From: Methyloferula stellata AR4
GTDB taxonomy: Bacteria > Pseudomonadota > Alphaproteobacteria > Rhizobiales > Beijerinckiaceae
Assembly (NCBI RefSeq): GCF_000385335.1
Contig: NZ_ARWA01000001.1
Location: forward strand, 1,194,001 to 1,258,000
Length of the DNA: 64,000 nucleotides
Direction of reading: 5' to 3'
A program made the translations under genes and the position numbers. How positions within the stretch are numbered: position 1 is the stretch's first letter; each line of letters starts with the position of its first letter. Below the pieces are notes generated by a model that did no database searches, was not told the origin of the DNA, and saw only the letters and a program-made list of their open reading frames with translations. This document shows positions 53,588-61,697 of this stretch, one piece after another.

Positions 53588-54058
53588 CTATGCCGAAATC
53601 GGAAAGGCGGTCTCGGCCTTGATGTTTTCCAGCGCGAAATGCGACGTGACATTCTTCAAAGGATTGAGCGCGATCAATCTTTTGTAGAACTCGTCGAAAG
53701 CCGCGGCATCGGAAACCACCACGCGCAAGACATAATCGACGTCTCCGGCGACGCGGTAGAAATCCATGACTTCCCCCATCGCGGTGACGCGCTCGGCGAA
53801 TTGCTCAAGCGAGCTGGTCGTGTGATCGCCGATCTTGATTGAGACGAAGACCGTCATGCCGAGGCCGAGTTTGATCGGATCGAGCACGGCGATGCGGCGC
53901 CTGATGATGCCATTCGATTCGAGTTTCTGCAGCCGTTTCCAGCAGGGCGTTTGCGACAGGCCGACTTGCGCCGCGATCTCTCCGATCGATAGAGACGCGT
54001 CCTTCTGGACGATTTGCAGGATGCGTTTATCGACCTGATCCAATCTCAATTCGCTCAT
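53588..54058 (-). CDS. Lrp/AsnC family transcriptional regulator
   Basis: 156 residues: HTH at the N-terminus (LDQVDKRILQIVQKDASLSIGEIAAQVGLSQTPCWKRLQKLESNGIIRRR), then a RAM ligand-binding domain (LGMTVFVSIKIGDHT, VMDFYRVAGDVDYVLRVVVSD). Senses an amino acid or similar small molecule. It is divergent from the first TauD/TfdA gene, which it probably controls through the palindrome at 54176. Confidence 0.93.
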   Translation of the reverse strand: MSELRLDQVDKRILQIVQKDASLSIGEIAAQVGLSQTPCWKRLQKLESNGIIRRRIAVLDPIKLGLGMTVFVSIKIGDHTTSSLEQFAERVTAMGEVMDFYRVAGDVDYVLRVVVSDAAAFDEFYKRLIALNPLKNVTSHFALENIKAETAFPISA

Positions 54059-54098
54059 GTTCGACCACCCGTAAAATTTGCGCTCTCGCTCCGGCCGC

Positions 54099-54147
54099 GG
54101 AGTATTTTCGGGTGCGGCCGGCTGCCGCTTCGCCTGAAAAATACTCC
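54099..54147. repeat. Hairpin repeat, family D copy 2
   Basis: GGAGTATTTTC (54099-54109) pairs with GAAAAATACTCC (54136-54147); the right arm is preceded by CTTCGCCT as at 13069-13118. A GCGGCCGGCTGCCGC hairpin-like core lies between. Confidence 0.65.
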
Positions 54148-54175
54148 CTGCCGCCCGAACTATGGATTTATCTAT

Positions 54176-54194
54176 TAGATATTGACAATATCTA
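54176..54194. promoter_or_regulatory. Palindromic operator containing a -35 box
   Basis: TAGATATTGACAATATCTA, an 8-bp inverted repeat with a three-base centre, includes a consensus TTGACA at 54182-54187 facing the dioxygenase gene. A second palindrome AAGCATGCTT follows at 54201. Likely Lrp-family target between the divergent genes. Confidence 0.6.
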
Positions 54195-54274
54195 TGGACT
54201 AAGCATGCTTATGCTGGAAACGGCGAAACCTCAAGCGGTTGGGCCAAACATTCTGCGAAACGTGAGGGTTCGGG

Positions 54275-55141
54275 ATGGTGGTGAAGGTCGAAAAGCTCGC
54301 ATCCGCGCTGGGGGCGGAGGTCTCGGGCCTGCGTCTCGACGGAGCCCTCGATCCGGAGGTTTCGGCGGAGATCGTCGCGGCTTGGCGGCAGCATCTGGTC
54401 CTGGTTTTCCGCGACCAGAAGATCGATGATCCCGGTCTGCTGGCTTTCGCCAAATCCTTGGGCGATCTTGATCTCGCGCCGGCGCTCGACAGCAAGAAGG
54501 CGCATGTCGCGGCTTTTCCGGAAATCGCGGTCGTCTCCAATGTCGTCGAAAACGGCGAGCCGATCGGCGGCCTCGGCAGCGGCGATCTCGCCTGGCATTC
54601 GGATATGACCTTTCAGGAAGAGCCGCCCGTCGGTTGCGTGCTGAATGCGCGCGAGACGCCGATCGGCGGCGGCTTCACCTGGTTTACGAGCCTGCGCGCC
54701 GCGACGGCGGCGCTGCCCGATGCGCTGCACGCGCAGATCGCCGGCCGCAAGATCCTGCACGACCATTCCTATACGAGCGCCGGCACGTTACGCCACGGCG
54801 TCGTGCCCTCGGCCGATCCCGAGACGCGGCCGGGTGCGCGCCATGCGTTGATCTGGACGCATCCGAGCTGGCAGGAAGATTTTCTTTTGCTCGGACGGCG
54901 CTTCAACGCGCATGTGGTCGGGCTCCCGGTCGAGGAAAGCGAGAAGCTGCTCGATGCGCTTTGGGCGCATGCGACCGATCCGGCCTTCGCCATGCGGCAT
55001 GAATGGCGGCCGGGCGACGTCGTCTTATGGGACAATCTTTTGACGATGCACCGGCGCGATGCATTTGATTCCGGCGCGCGGCGCGTCTTGCACCGCGCCC
55101 AAATCCGACGTCTCAGCCAGCAATGGCGAGCCGCCGCGTGA
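54275..55141 (+). CDS. TauD/TfdA family 2-oxoglutarate-dependent dioxygenase
   Basis: 288 residues. Iron ligands: HSD in LAWHSDMTF and a distal histidine in LWDNLLTMHRRD; 2-oxoglutarate arginine in RRVLHRAQIRR. Other family marks: LVLVFRDQKI near residue 45 and GGGFTWFTSLRAA. Substrates of the family include taurine, alkyl sulfates, phenoxyacetates and small amines; this one is not known. GAGGG precedes the ATG. Confidence 0.92.
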   Translation: MVVKVEKLASALGAEVSGLRLDGALDPEVSAEIVAAWRQHLVLVFRDQKIDDPGLLAFAKSLGDLDLAPALDSKKAHVAAFPEIAVVSNVVENGEPIGGLGSGDLAWHSDMTFQEEPPVGCVLNARETPIGGGFTWFTSLRAATAALPDALHAQIAGRKILHDHSYTSAGTLRHGVVPSADPETRPGARHALIWTHPSWQEDFLLLGRRFNAHVVGLPVEESEKLLDALWAHATDPAFAMRHEWRPGDVVLWDNLLTMHRRDAFDSGARRVLHRAQIRRLSQQWRAAA

Positions 55142-55164
55142 CGACGAAGAATCGTGGAGTGCGA

Positions 55165-55292
55165 CCCCTCTCCCTTTGGGAGAGGGTGGTCAGCGGAGCT
55201 GACCGGGTGAGGGGTTACAACCCCTCAAACCTAAGACCGTAACCCCTCATCCGCCCTGCTGCGCAGGGCACCTTCTCCCACAGGGAGAAGGT
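55165..55292. repeat. Dispersed repeat, family B copy 3
   Basis: CCCCTCTCCCTTTGGGAGAG at the left, CCTTCTCCCACAGGGAGAAG at the right, with GTGAGGGGTT facing AACCCCTCATC and short hairpins (GGTCAGCGGAGCTGACC, GCCCTGCTGCGCAGGGC) in each half. It fills the gap between the two dioxygenase genes. Confidence 0.85.
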
Positions 55293-55336
55293 CCGCGCAC
55301 CAAACTAAGTGAATAGAGTATAAGAGAAATGATCTA

Positions 55337-56239
55337 ATGACTGCTTTAGCATCCATTGCAAATCAAGCTTCGACAAACTTCGAGCTGCGCCCTTTGCATC
55401 CGCTCTTCGCGGCGGAAATCATCGGGTTTGATATAGCCGCCCCGGCCGATGACGCGGCGATCTCGGCAATCGCCGGTGCGCTCGCCCATCATGGCGTGCT
55501 CGTCTTTCGCGATCAAAAGCATGTGACGCCGGAGCAGCATATTGCTTTCAGCCGCGCCTTCGGCCCGCTTGAGATTCATGTGCAGAAGAAATTTCTGCTC
55601 AAGGATCATCCTGAAGTTCTGATCGTGTCGAATGTGATCGAGAACGGCGTGCCGCTCGGGCTTGTCGATGCGGGTCGCTATTGGCACTCGGATTTAAGCT
55701 ATCTCGCCGAACCGTCGTTAGGCTCGCTGCTGCACGCGATCGAATTGCCGAGCGAGGGTGGCGATACTTTGTTCGGCAGTCTCACCGCCGCCTATGAAGC
55801 GCTCGACGAGCGCATCAAAGCGAAGCTCAAACCTCTCACTGCCGTGCATGATTACAACACGCTCAATAAGGCGCAGGCGGCTAAGAGCGATGGGTTGCGG
55901 CCGGTGCTCAGCGCGGAACAGGCCAAGACCGTACCGCCGGTGATCCACCCGGTCGTGCGCCGGCACGAGGTCACAGGTGCGCCAATCCTCTTTGTGAGCG
56001 AAGGCTTTACGACCAGAATTATCGAGCTGCCGGAGGAAGAAGGCAGGGCGCTTTTGGCGGGGCTTTTCGAGCATCAAAAGCAGCCGCGTTTCCATTATCG
56101 GCATCATTGGCAGAATGGCGATCTTGTTTTTTGGGACAATCGTGCGACGATCCATCTGGCGACGGGCACGCAGCCAAACCTACGCCGTACGCTCTATCGC
56201 ACGACCGTACGCGGCCCGAAGCCAACAGCCTTTAGCTAG
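55337..56239 (+). CDS. TauD/TfdA family 2-oxoglutarate-dependent dioxygenase, second copy
   Basis: 300 residues. HSD motif in YWHSDLSYLAEPSLGSLLHAIELP, GGDTLFGSL, distal histidine in FWDNRATIHLAT and arginine in LRRTLYRTTVRG. It is a paralogue of the preceding gene with clearly different sequence, closer to the alpha-ketoglutarate/taurine type. It may share the upstream Lrp control despite the intervening repeat. Confidence 0.92.
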   Translation: MTALASIANQASTNFELRPLHPLFAAEIIGFDIAAPADDAAISAIAGALAHHGVLVFRDQKHVTPEQHIAFSRAFGPLEIHVQKKFLLKDHPEVLIVSNVIENGVPLGLVDAGRYWHSDLSYLAEPSLGSLLHAIELPSEGGDTLFGSLTAAYEALDERIKAKLKPLTAVHDYNTLNKAQAAKSDGLRPVLSAEQAKTVPPVIHPVVRRHEVTGAPILFVSEGFTTRIIELPEEEGRALLAGLFEHQKQPRFHYRHHWQNGDLVFWDNRATIHLATGTQPNLRRTLYRTTVRGPKPTAFS

Positions 56240-56322
56240 ACCGACACGTTATTAACATTGTCATGGGTCTTCGATAAAAAAGATTGTCTCCCTTATTTTT
56301 GCTTTTTTTAAAGGTGTTTCCA

Positions 56323-57201
56323 ATGACCTCACTTCATGCGCATAAGCCGTCTGTCACTGATTCCGACGACGCCGACCATAACGATGCCCGGGATGAATAT
56401 ATCGACGACGTTCTGCAAACTGTGAAAACGGTTGCCGAACATAACGAAACGCTTCGAGCCAGAGCTCCAGCACGCATTAACGAGGCAGTCGCGGCGACAA
56501 AGGCAGCGGGCCTTAATAATGATGGCACGGACGATCCGTTGGCACATTATCACGTCGTGCAACGGTTCTTGCAGGAGAAGGCATTCTATCCGCCGCACGA
56601 CAAGCGCAAGGAATCGAAAGACTACGCGCGGGTCCATAAGCAAATGACGATTACCGAAGATCAGCCGTGCCTAGTCTGCCAAGTCCGGCACAGCACCTTG
56701 GCCGATCCGGCGAAGAATCCGTTCGGGGCGGTGCAGCTCGAGACTCATCATCATACGATCGAATGGGCCTTGGCCAATGCCATCGTCCCTGAACTGTTTA
56801 ACCTGCATGTACGCAAAGGTCTTTTGCGCCGTGCCCAACAAAGGAAGGCCGAAGGCCCGGTCGATCCGATTTACGATGAGTTCGATGCTCTTTATCCAAA
56901 CGATATGACGCCCGAACAAATCATCGCCTGGGTCGATCACAGCCCCGACAATCTCTGGGTGCTCTGCGACGTGCATCATCGCCATAAATTCGTGGGCATT
57001 CACGCGATCACCTACCCCATTTGGGGACCGCAGGACATCGTGAACTCCACGATCGTCGATTCCGAGATCAAGACGCTGAGCGACGAAATTCAGAAGGACC
57101 GCCGGGCGGCGCATACAGGCAAGCCTGCCAAGGCGGCGGCGACCGATAATCCGCCAGCGGCTCACGCGGCCCATGCCCGCGCGCGCCACGACTCCAACTA
57201 A
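56323..57201 (+). CDS. HNH-like zinc/nuclease-fold protein
   Basis: 292 residues, no clear family. ATG at 56323 preceded by AAGGTG. After a charged N-terminus come a CxxC (PCLVCQVRH), a histidine triplet (LETHHHTIEWALAN), a 70-residue helical insertion, and NLWVLCDVHHRHKFVGIH. This C-x2-C ... HHH ... N ... C-x2-HH order is that of HNH/McrA-type nucleases with a zinc-binding pair. The C-terminus is disordered and rich in Ala and His. Role unknown; it stands between the dioxygenases and the polyamine genes. Confidence 0.65.
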   Translation: MTSLHAHKPSVTDSDDADHNDARDEYIDDVLQTVKTVAEHNETLRARAPARINEAVAATKAAGLNNDGTDDPLAHYHVVQRFLQEKAFYPPHDKRKESKDYARVHKQMTITEDQPCLVCQVRHSTLADPAKNPFGAVQLETHHHTIEWALANAIVPELFNLHVRKGLLRRAQQRKAEGPVDPIYDEFDALYPNDMTPEQIIAWVDHSPDNLWVLCDVHHRHKFVGIHAITYPIWGPQDIVNSTIVDSEIKTLSDEIQKDRRAAHTGKPAKAAATDNPPAAHAAHARARHDSN

Positions 57202-57262
57202 GCTTGGATCAAGTGGCCGCCATTCGGCGCGCCCTCGCGTCGATAGGCTTCGGACATAAAAA

Positions 57263-57300
57263 CGGCCCGGTTGATCTTAGGTCAACCGGGCCGCGTCTTT
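57263..57300. terminator. Bidirectional intrinsic terminator
   Basis: CGGCCCGGTTGA, loop TCTTAGG, TCAACCGGGCCG, then CGTCTTTT on the right and AAAA on the left. It lies between the convergent HNH-like and hss genes. Confidence 0.88.
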
Positions 57301-57318
57301 TATGTAGGAGGTCGGGTA

Positions 57319-58755
57319 TTACCGTACGATCACATTCTTGAACTGCCAGGGATCCTCTTCGTCGAGATCCTCGGGGAAGAGCGCGCCGCGATCCTTGAGC
57401 GGTGTCCAATCCGTATATTCACCGACGATCGGCCCGAGATAGGGGCTTTGCACCTCGAGGCAGCGGCGGAAATCGACTTCGTCGGCCTCGACGATTCCGG
57501 AAAAGGGATTTTCCAGCGCCCAGACCATGCCTGCGAGCACGGCCGAGGTCACCTGAAGCCCGGTCGCATTCTGATAGGGCGCGATGCGGCGCGTCTCCTC
57601 GATCGAGAGCTGCGATCCGTACCAATAGGCATTCTTCTTATGCCCATAGAGCAGCACGCCGAGCTCATCGATCCCGTCCAAAATCTCATCCTCTTCGAGG
57701 ATGTGATTCTTCGTCTGAGGCTGCCATTGCGCGCCGCTCATCTCATGCAATGAGAGCACGGCATCATCGGCCGGGTGATAGGCATAGTGGCAGGTCGGGC
57801 GATAGAGCACTGTCTCGTCGTCATTCCCATGCACCGTATAATAATCGGCAATTGAGATCGCCTCATTATGCGTCACGAGAAAGCCATGCTGCGCTTTGGC
57901 CGTCGGTGTCCAGGATCGCACCTTCGTCCCGGCACCCGGGCGCATCAGATAGATCGCGCAATCGGGACCGAAGGCATGGCGCTTGCCTTCGGGCGGCATC
58001 GTCTTCTCATTGGTGCCCCAGCCGAGTTCGGCCGGCTGCAGGCCTTCGGAAATAAAGCCTTCGACAGACCAGGTGTTCACGAAGACGCCATGCGGCTTCG
58101 GCGATAGCGCGCGTTGCGTGTCGCGTTCGGCGATGTGGATGCCTTTCACGCCGGCCTTCTGTGCGAGCGCAGCCCAGTCCTCGCGCGATGACGGATTGCC
58201 GGCGTCGAGCCCGCAATCGGCTGCGACATTCAGCAAAGCCTGTTTGACGAACCAGGAGACCATGCCCGGATTGGCGCCGCAACAGGAGACGGCCGTCGGG
58301 CCAGTGCCGAGCGCATCGCGGAGGTCGAGCACTTCTTCGCGCAAAGCATAATTCGAGCGCTGCGACGGCGTCAGGCGCGTGTCGGCATAAAAGCCAAGCC
58401 AAGGCTCGGCGACCGTATCGATATAAAGCGCGCCGACCTCATGGCAGAGCCGCATAATGGCCGCGGACGACACATCGACCGAGAGATTGACGACGAAAGC
58501 CTGGCCTTCGCCTTCGGTCAGCAGCGGCTTCAAGAGATCGACGAAATTATCGCGCCGGACGGTGTCCTGAATGTAGCGGATGCCGCGCTCGTCGAGGAGC
58601 GCACGATCCTTGTCGACGGGATCGATCACCGTGAAGCGCGTCTTGTCATAATTGAAATGACGTTCGATGAGCGGCAACGTCCCGCGTCCGATCGAGCCGA
58701 AGCCGATCATCACGATCGGGCCTGTGATCGTGCCATGCACGGGCCATTCTTCCAT
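57319..58755 (-). CDS. hss: Homospermidine synthase
   Basis: Makes sym-homospermidine from two putrescines, using NAD+ as a prosthetic group. 478 residues: GTITGPIVMIGFGSIGRGTLPLIERHF (Rossmann site), DPVDKDRALLDERGI, VVNLSVDVSSAAIM, CCGANPGMVSWFVKQALL, and ETRRIAPYQNATGLQVTSAVLAGMVWAL. ATG at 58755 has GGAG eight bases upstream; another ATG is six bases before it. Downstream of odc and the GNAT gene on the same strand, so putrescine maker and user are together. Confidence 0.96.
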   Translation of the reverse strand: MEEWPVHGTITGPIVMIGFGSIGRGTLPLIERHFNYDKTRFTVIDPVDKDRALLDERGIRYIQDTVRRDNFVDLLKPLLTEGEGQAFVVNLSVDVSSAAIMRLCHEVGALYIDTVAEPWLGFYADTRLTPSQRSNYALREEVLDLRDALGTGPTAVSCCGANPGMVSWFVKQALLNVAADCGLDAGNPSSREDWAALAQKAGVKGIHIAERDTQRALSPKPHGVFVNTWSVEGFISEGLQPAELGWGTNEKTMPPEGKRHAFGPDCAIYLMRPGAGTKVRSWTPTAKAQHGFLVTHNEAISIADYYTVHGNDDETVLYRPTCHYAYHPADDAVLSLHEMSGAQWQPQTKNHILEEDEILDGIDELGVLLYGHKKNAYWYGSQLSIEETRRIAPYQNATGLQVTSAVLAGMVWALENPFSGIVEADEVDFRRCLEVQSPYLGPIVGEYTDWTPLKDRGALFPEDLDEEDPWQFKNVIVR

Positions 58756-58779
58756 TCTCATATCTCCAAATAGAATTCG

Positions 58780-58827
58780 CCCTCGTGCTTCGAGACGCAA
58801 GCTTCGCTTGCTCCTCCGCATGAGGGC
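58780..58827. repeat. Dispersed palindromic repeat, family A copy 4 (single unit)
   Basis: CCTCGTGCTTCGAGACGCAA and CTCCTCCGCATGAGG form one hairpin around CAAGCTTCGCTTG. It sits in the leader of hss. Confidence 0.7.
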
Positions 58828-58896
58828 TTCAGGGGCGAGGGGAGACCGATTTCCGGCGATTACGTCGTAGGGTTAAAGGCAAGCGCGGCGGTCAGG

Positions 58897-59544
58897 TCAA
58901 GCCGCGTGTTGAACGGCGCGCACAGGCCGGCGCGGACGATGTGCCCGCAGATCGAACGCGCCCGTTGGTTTCACAAGACCTTGCGCCTTCTGCAACGCGC
59001 CGTCCTGCAATTCGAGCCCGAGAAAACGGGCTTCGTCCACGGGGCCAGGCATGGCGAGCATCTGCATGGGCGCGCGGGAGAAACCCCAGCGCGTATAATA
59101 GGGCGCGTCGCCGACAAGGATGACGGCACGATGACCAAACGCCGCGGCGCGCTCCAAAGCTTCGTCCATCAGCAGACCGCCGATGCCAAGCGAACGCTGC
59201 GTGGCGTCGACCGCGAGCGGGCCGAGCAGCAAGGCAGGCACGCCGCCGGCATCGACATGCCACATGCGCAATGTGCCGAAGAAGACGCCGTCCTTGCGCG
59301 CGGCAAGCGACAGGCCCTGCGCGGGCATGCGGCCATCGCGCAGGCGGTGGCACGTCTTGGCAAAGCGTTCCTTGCGGCCGAAGGCGGCATCGAGCAGGGC
59401 TTCGCGCCTTGCATCGTCGCCCGGCTGCTCGTCACCGACGAGGACCGCGTTTTCCATGCCGAAACCATGAAACGCGTCGCGCGCGGCCAAAGCTTCGTGA
59501 TCGAAGCCGCCGGTATGATCTTGGATCGCGTGAACAAAAGCCAT
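58897..59544 (-). CDS. GNAT family N-acetyltransferase
   Basis: 215 residues from the ATG at 59544 (GAGGG upstream). GNAT marks: LLLGPLAVDATQRSLGIGGLLMDEALERAAAFGHRAVILVGDAPYYTRWGFSRAP, with the acetyl-CoA loop RSLGIG. It resembles the YhbS-type predicted acetyltransferases. Its place between odc and hss suggests an amine substrate, but that is inference. Confidence 0.88.
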   Translation of the reverse strand: MAFVHAIQDHTGGFDHEALAARDAFHGFGMENAVLVGDEQPGDDARREALLDAAFGRKERFAKTCHRLRDGRMPAQGLSLAARKDGVFFGTLRMWHVDAGGVPALLLGPLAVDATQRSLGIGGLLMDEALERAAAFGHRAVILVGDAPYYTRWGFSRAPMQMLAMPGPVDEARFLGLELQDGALQKAQGLVKPTGAFDLRAHRPRRPVRAVQHAA

Positions 59545-59670
59545 TTCAAAACCCTCCGCTCGCGGCAGAGAAGCCTCGCACCGTGGCAAGACTGACGCCT
59601 TGCTCGGTTGGTCGGACGTGACAGGGAAAAGGTTCAAACTTTCCGCGGACGCATGTGTCCATACGCACGC

Positions 59671-59707
59671 GGTGAGAGGTCTGACTTCTCAGTCTTGGCC
59701 TCTCACC
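59671..59707 (-). terminator. Hairpin between odc and the GNAT gene
   Basis: GGTGAGAGG pairs with CCTCTCACC, and inside GACT with AGTC around TCTC. It begins nine bases after the odc stop and has no U-run; it may attenuate or process the odc-GNAT-hss transcript. Confidence 0.5.
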
Positions 59708-59715
59708 CAGGCTGC

Positions 59716-60846
59716 TCAGATCACGTAGGATTTGAGCGGCGGAAAGCCGTTGAAGCCGACCGACGAATACGTCGTCGTATAGGCTCCCGTGCCTTCGATC
59801 AGCACTTTGGCGCCTATCTCCAGACTGACGGGCAGGAGATAGGGGTCCTTTTCATAGAGCACGTCGACCGAGTCGCAGCTGGGGCCCGCGAGCACGCAGG
59901 GCTCCTTCGCGTCATGGTCGAAGGCGGTCTTGATCGGATAGCGGATCATCTCATCGGTGGTCTCGGCGAGTCCGTTGAACTTGCCGATGTCGAGATAGAC
60001 CCACTTCACCTGGTCGGTGTCCGACTTTTTCGAGATCAGCACGACCTCGGCCTCGATGATGCCGGCGTTGCCCACCATGCCGCGGCCGGGTTCGATGATC
60101 GTCTCCGGGATGCGGTTGCCGAAATGCTTGCGCAGCGATTTGAAGATCGATTGCCCATAGGCTTTCACCGCCGGAACATTGCGCAGATATTTCGTCGGGA
60201 AGCCGCCGCCGAGATTGACCATTTGCAGGCTGATGCCGCGCTCGGCGAGATCACGGAAGATCTCGGCTGCCGCCTTCAGTGCGCCGTCCCACATGCGCGG
60301 ATCGCGCTGCTGCGATCCGACATGGAAGGAGAGCCCGTAGGCGTTGAGGCCAAGGCTATGCGCATGTTCCAGCACGCGCGGCGCCATCGCGGGCGCGCAG
60401 CCGAACTTGCGCGACAGCGGCCATTCGGCGCCGGTCGCATCGCAGAGGATGCGGCAGAACACCTTCGAGCCGGGCGCGACGCGGGCGATCTTCTCGACTT
60501 CGGCCTCGCAATCGACCGCGAAGAGACGCACGCCCAGCGCATAGGCGCGGGCGATATCGCGTTCCTTCTTGATCGTGTTGCCGAAGCTGATGCGGTCAGC
60601 GCTGGCGCCGGCCGCGAGCACCTGCTCGATCTCGACGACGGAGGCCGTGTCGAAGCACGAGCCGAGCTCCGCGAGGAGGCTCAGCACCTGCGGGTCAGGG
60701 TTGGCCTTCACCGCGTAGAAGATACGCGTGTCCGGCAGAGCCTTGGCGAAGGAGAAGTAGTTGTCGCGCACGACGTCGAGATCGAGCACCATGCAGGGCC
60801 CGTCCTCTTGGCGGTTACGCAGAAATTCAAGGATACGATCAGTCAT
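59716..60846 (-). CDS. odc: Type III (alanine-racemase-fold) ornithine/lysine decarboxylase
   Basis: PLP enzyme producing putrescine (and perhaps cadaverine). 376 residues: the PLP lysine in FYAVKANPDPQVL near residue 46, FDTASVVEIEQVLAAG, GLSFHVGSQQ, NLGGGFPTKY, EPGRGMVG (phosphate site), and the catalytic cysteine in AGPSCDSVDVLYEK. AAGGG stands ten bases before the ATG. The 5' RNA is long (see next entry). First gene of odc-GNAT-hss. Confidence 0.95.
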   Translation of the reverse strand: MTDRILEFLRNRQEDGPCMVLDLDVVRDNYFSFAKALPDTRIFYAVKANPDPQVLSLLAELGSCFDTASVVEIEQVLAAGASADRISFGNTIKKERDIARAYALGVRLFAVDCEAEVEKIARVAPGSKVFCRILCDATGAEWPLSRKFGCAPAMAPRVLEHAHSLGLNAYGLSFHVGSQQRDPRMWDGALKAAAEIFRDLAERGISLQMVNLGGGFPTKYLRNVPAVKAYGQSIFKSLRKHFGNRIPETIIEPGRGMVGNAGIIEAEVVLISKKSDTDQVKWVYLDIGKFNGLAETTDEMIRYPIKTAFDHDAKEPCVLAGPSCDSVDVLYEKDPYLLPVSLEIGAKVLIEGTGAYTTTYSSVGFNGFPPLKSYVI

Positions 60847-61330
60847 CGCGGCATCCCTTCGAAGGCGCGGACACAGCCAGCGCGAAACGAACCAAGCTTC
60901 GGGTGGACGGGCGAACGCCATCGGCAGCGCGCTGTGGAAACGCGTCTGCTGAGGTAGGTTAGCCGTCCGAGACTGCCGCGAAGACCAAAAGCCTTCGTTG
61001 CAGCCTGATGCAGCGCCGTTGGACATATCGGCACGGACAGCGAGATGCTGTCCAGCGCTTCAAATGGCCATCGCTTGGATTGGGATTGTCCCGTTCCGCA
61101 CGCCCGGCAAGAAAGACAAGCCTCTTCATGACGCCGGCGTTGGAGGCCGACAGAGACGAAAAAGCCCGGTCCGTCGTTGCTTTAAGTCGTGTCCCCCGTT
61201 TGGCGGGGTTCACCGGTTCGCTCCGGCTGCCGGTTTTTACGGGCGGTTAACTGGCCTCTTGTCCAGATCCCCGTCCACCGACACACGACCACAGGCACGT
61301 GCGATTTGGGCAAGGCGGAAAATAATCACG
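60847..61330 (-). ncRNA. Long odc leader, candidate speF-motif RNA
   Basis: About 480 bases without a convincing gene precede odc. Alphaproteobacterial ornithine decarboxylase genes are often preceded by the ~400-base speF RNA motif; position and length fit, but I have not checked the conserved core. Visible hairpins are AACCGGCAGCCGGAGCGAAC-type and GGACAGCATCTCGCTGTCC near 61035-61055. A 56-codon open frame on this strand (60959-61129) is unproven. The remaining bases to 61697 show no other feature. Confidence 0.4.
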
Positions 61331-61697
61331 TTCTCCAGCATTACAAGCGTTTTTTTCAATCAAACGGCATCGCGCGCCAAATATTTGCAACAGAGTTGCC
61401 GAAAAGACTCGCCACACGATCGTCACATCTTGCCGTTGCTGTGGTTCGCGCAGGTTCGCTTGATGGACAGATTCTTAATGCAAGGTGAAGCTTTGTTCAC
61501 ACCAACGTACCGAGGCAACGAGCGCGCGTGAGGCTCGTTCTTGAGAGAGCTTGCTGTCTCCCGCAAAGGTGATTACCCATCTGACGCTTGAGCTAGCGGT
61601 GAGCCCATCTGCCTCCTGTCCGCTCTGCCGATGACCCCGCCGCGCCAACTTCTTGCCTCAGGCCCAATGCTCCTATGCCCGTATCGATGTTGCTTCC

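Noticed and set aside
60959-61129. A 56-codon gene in the odc leader
   Set aside because: No ribosome site and no recognisable protein features; mentioned only as an open question.
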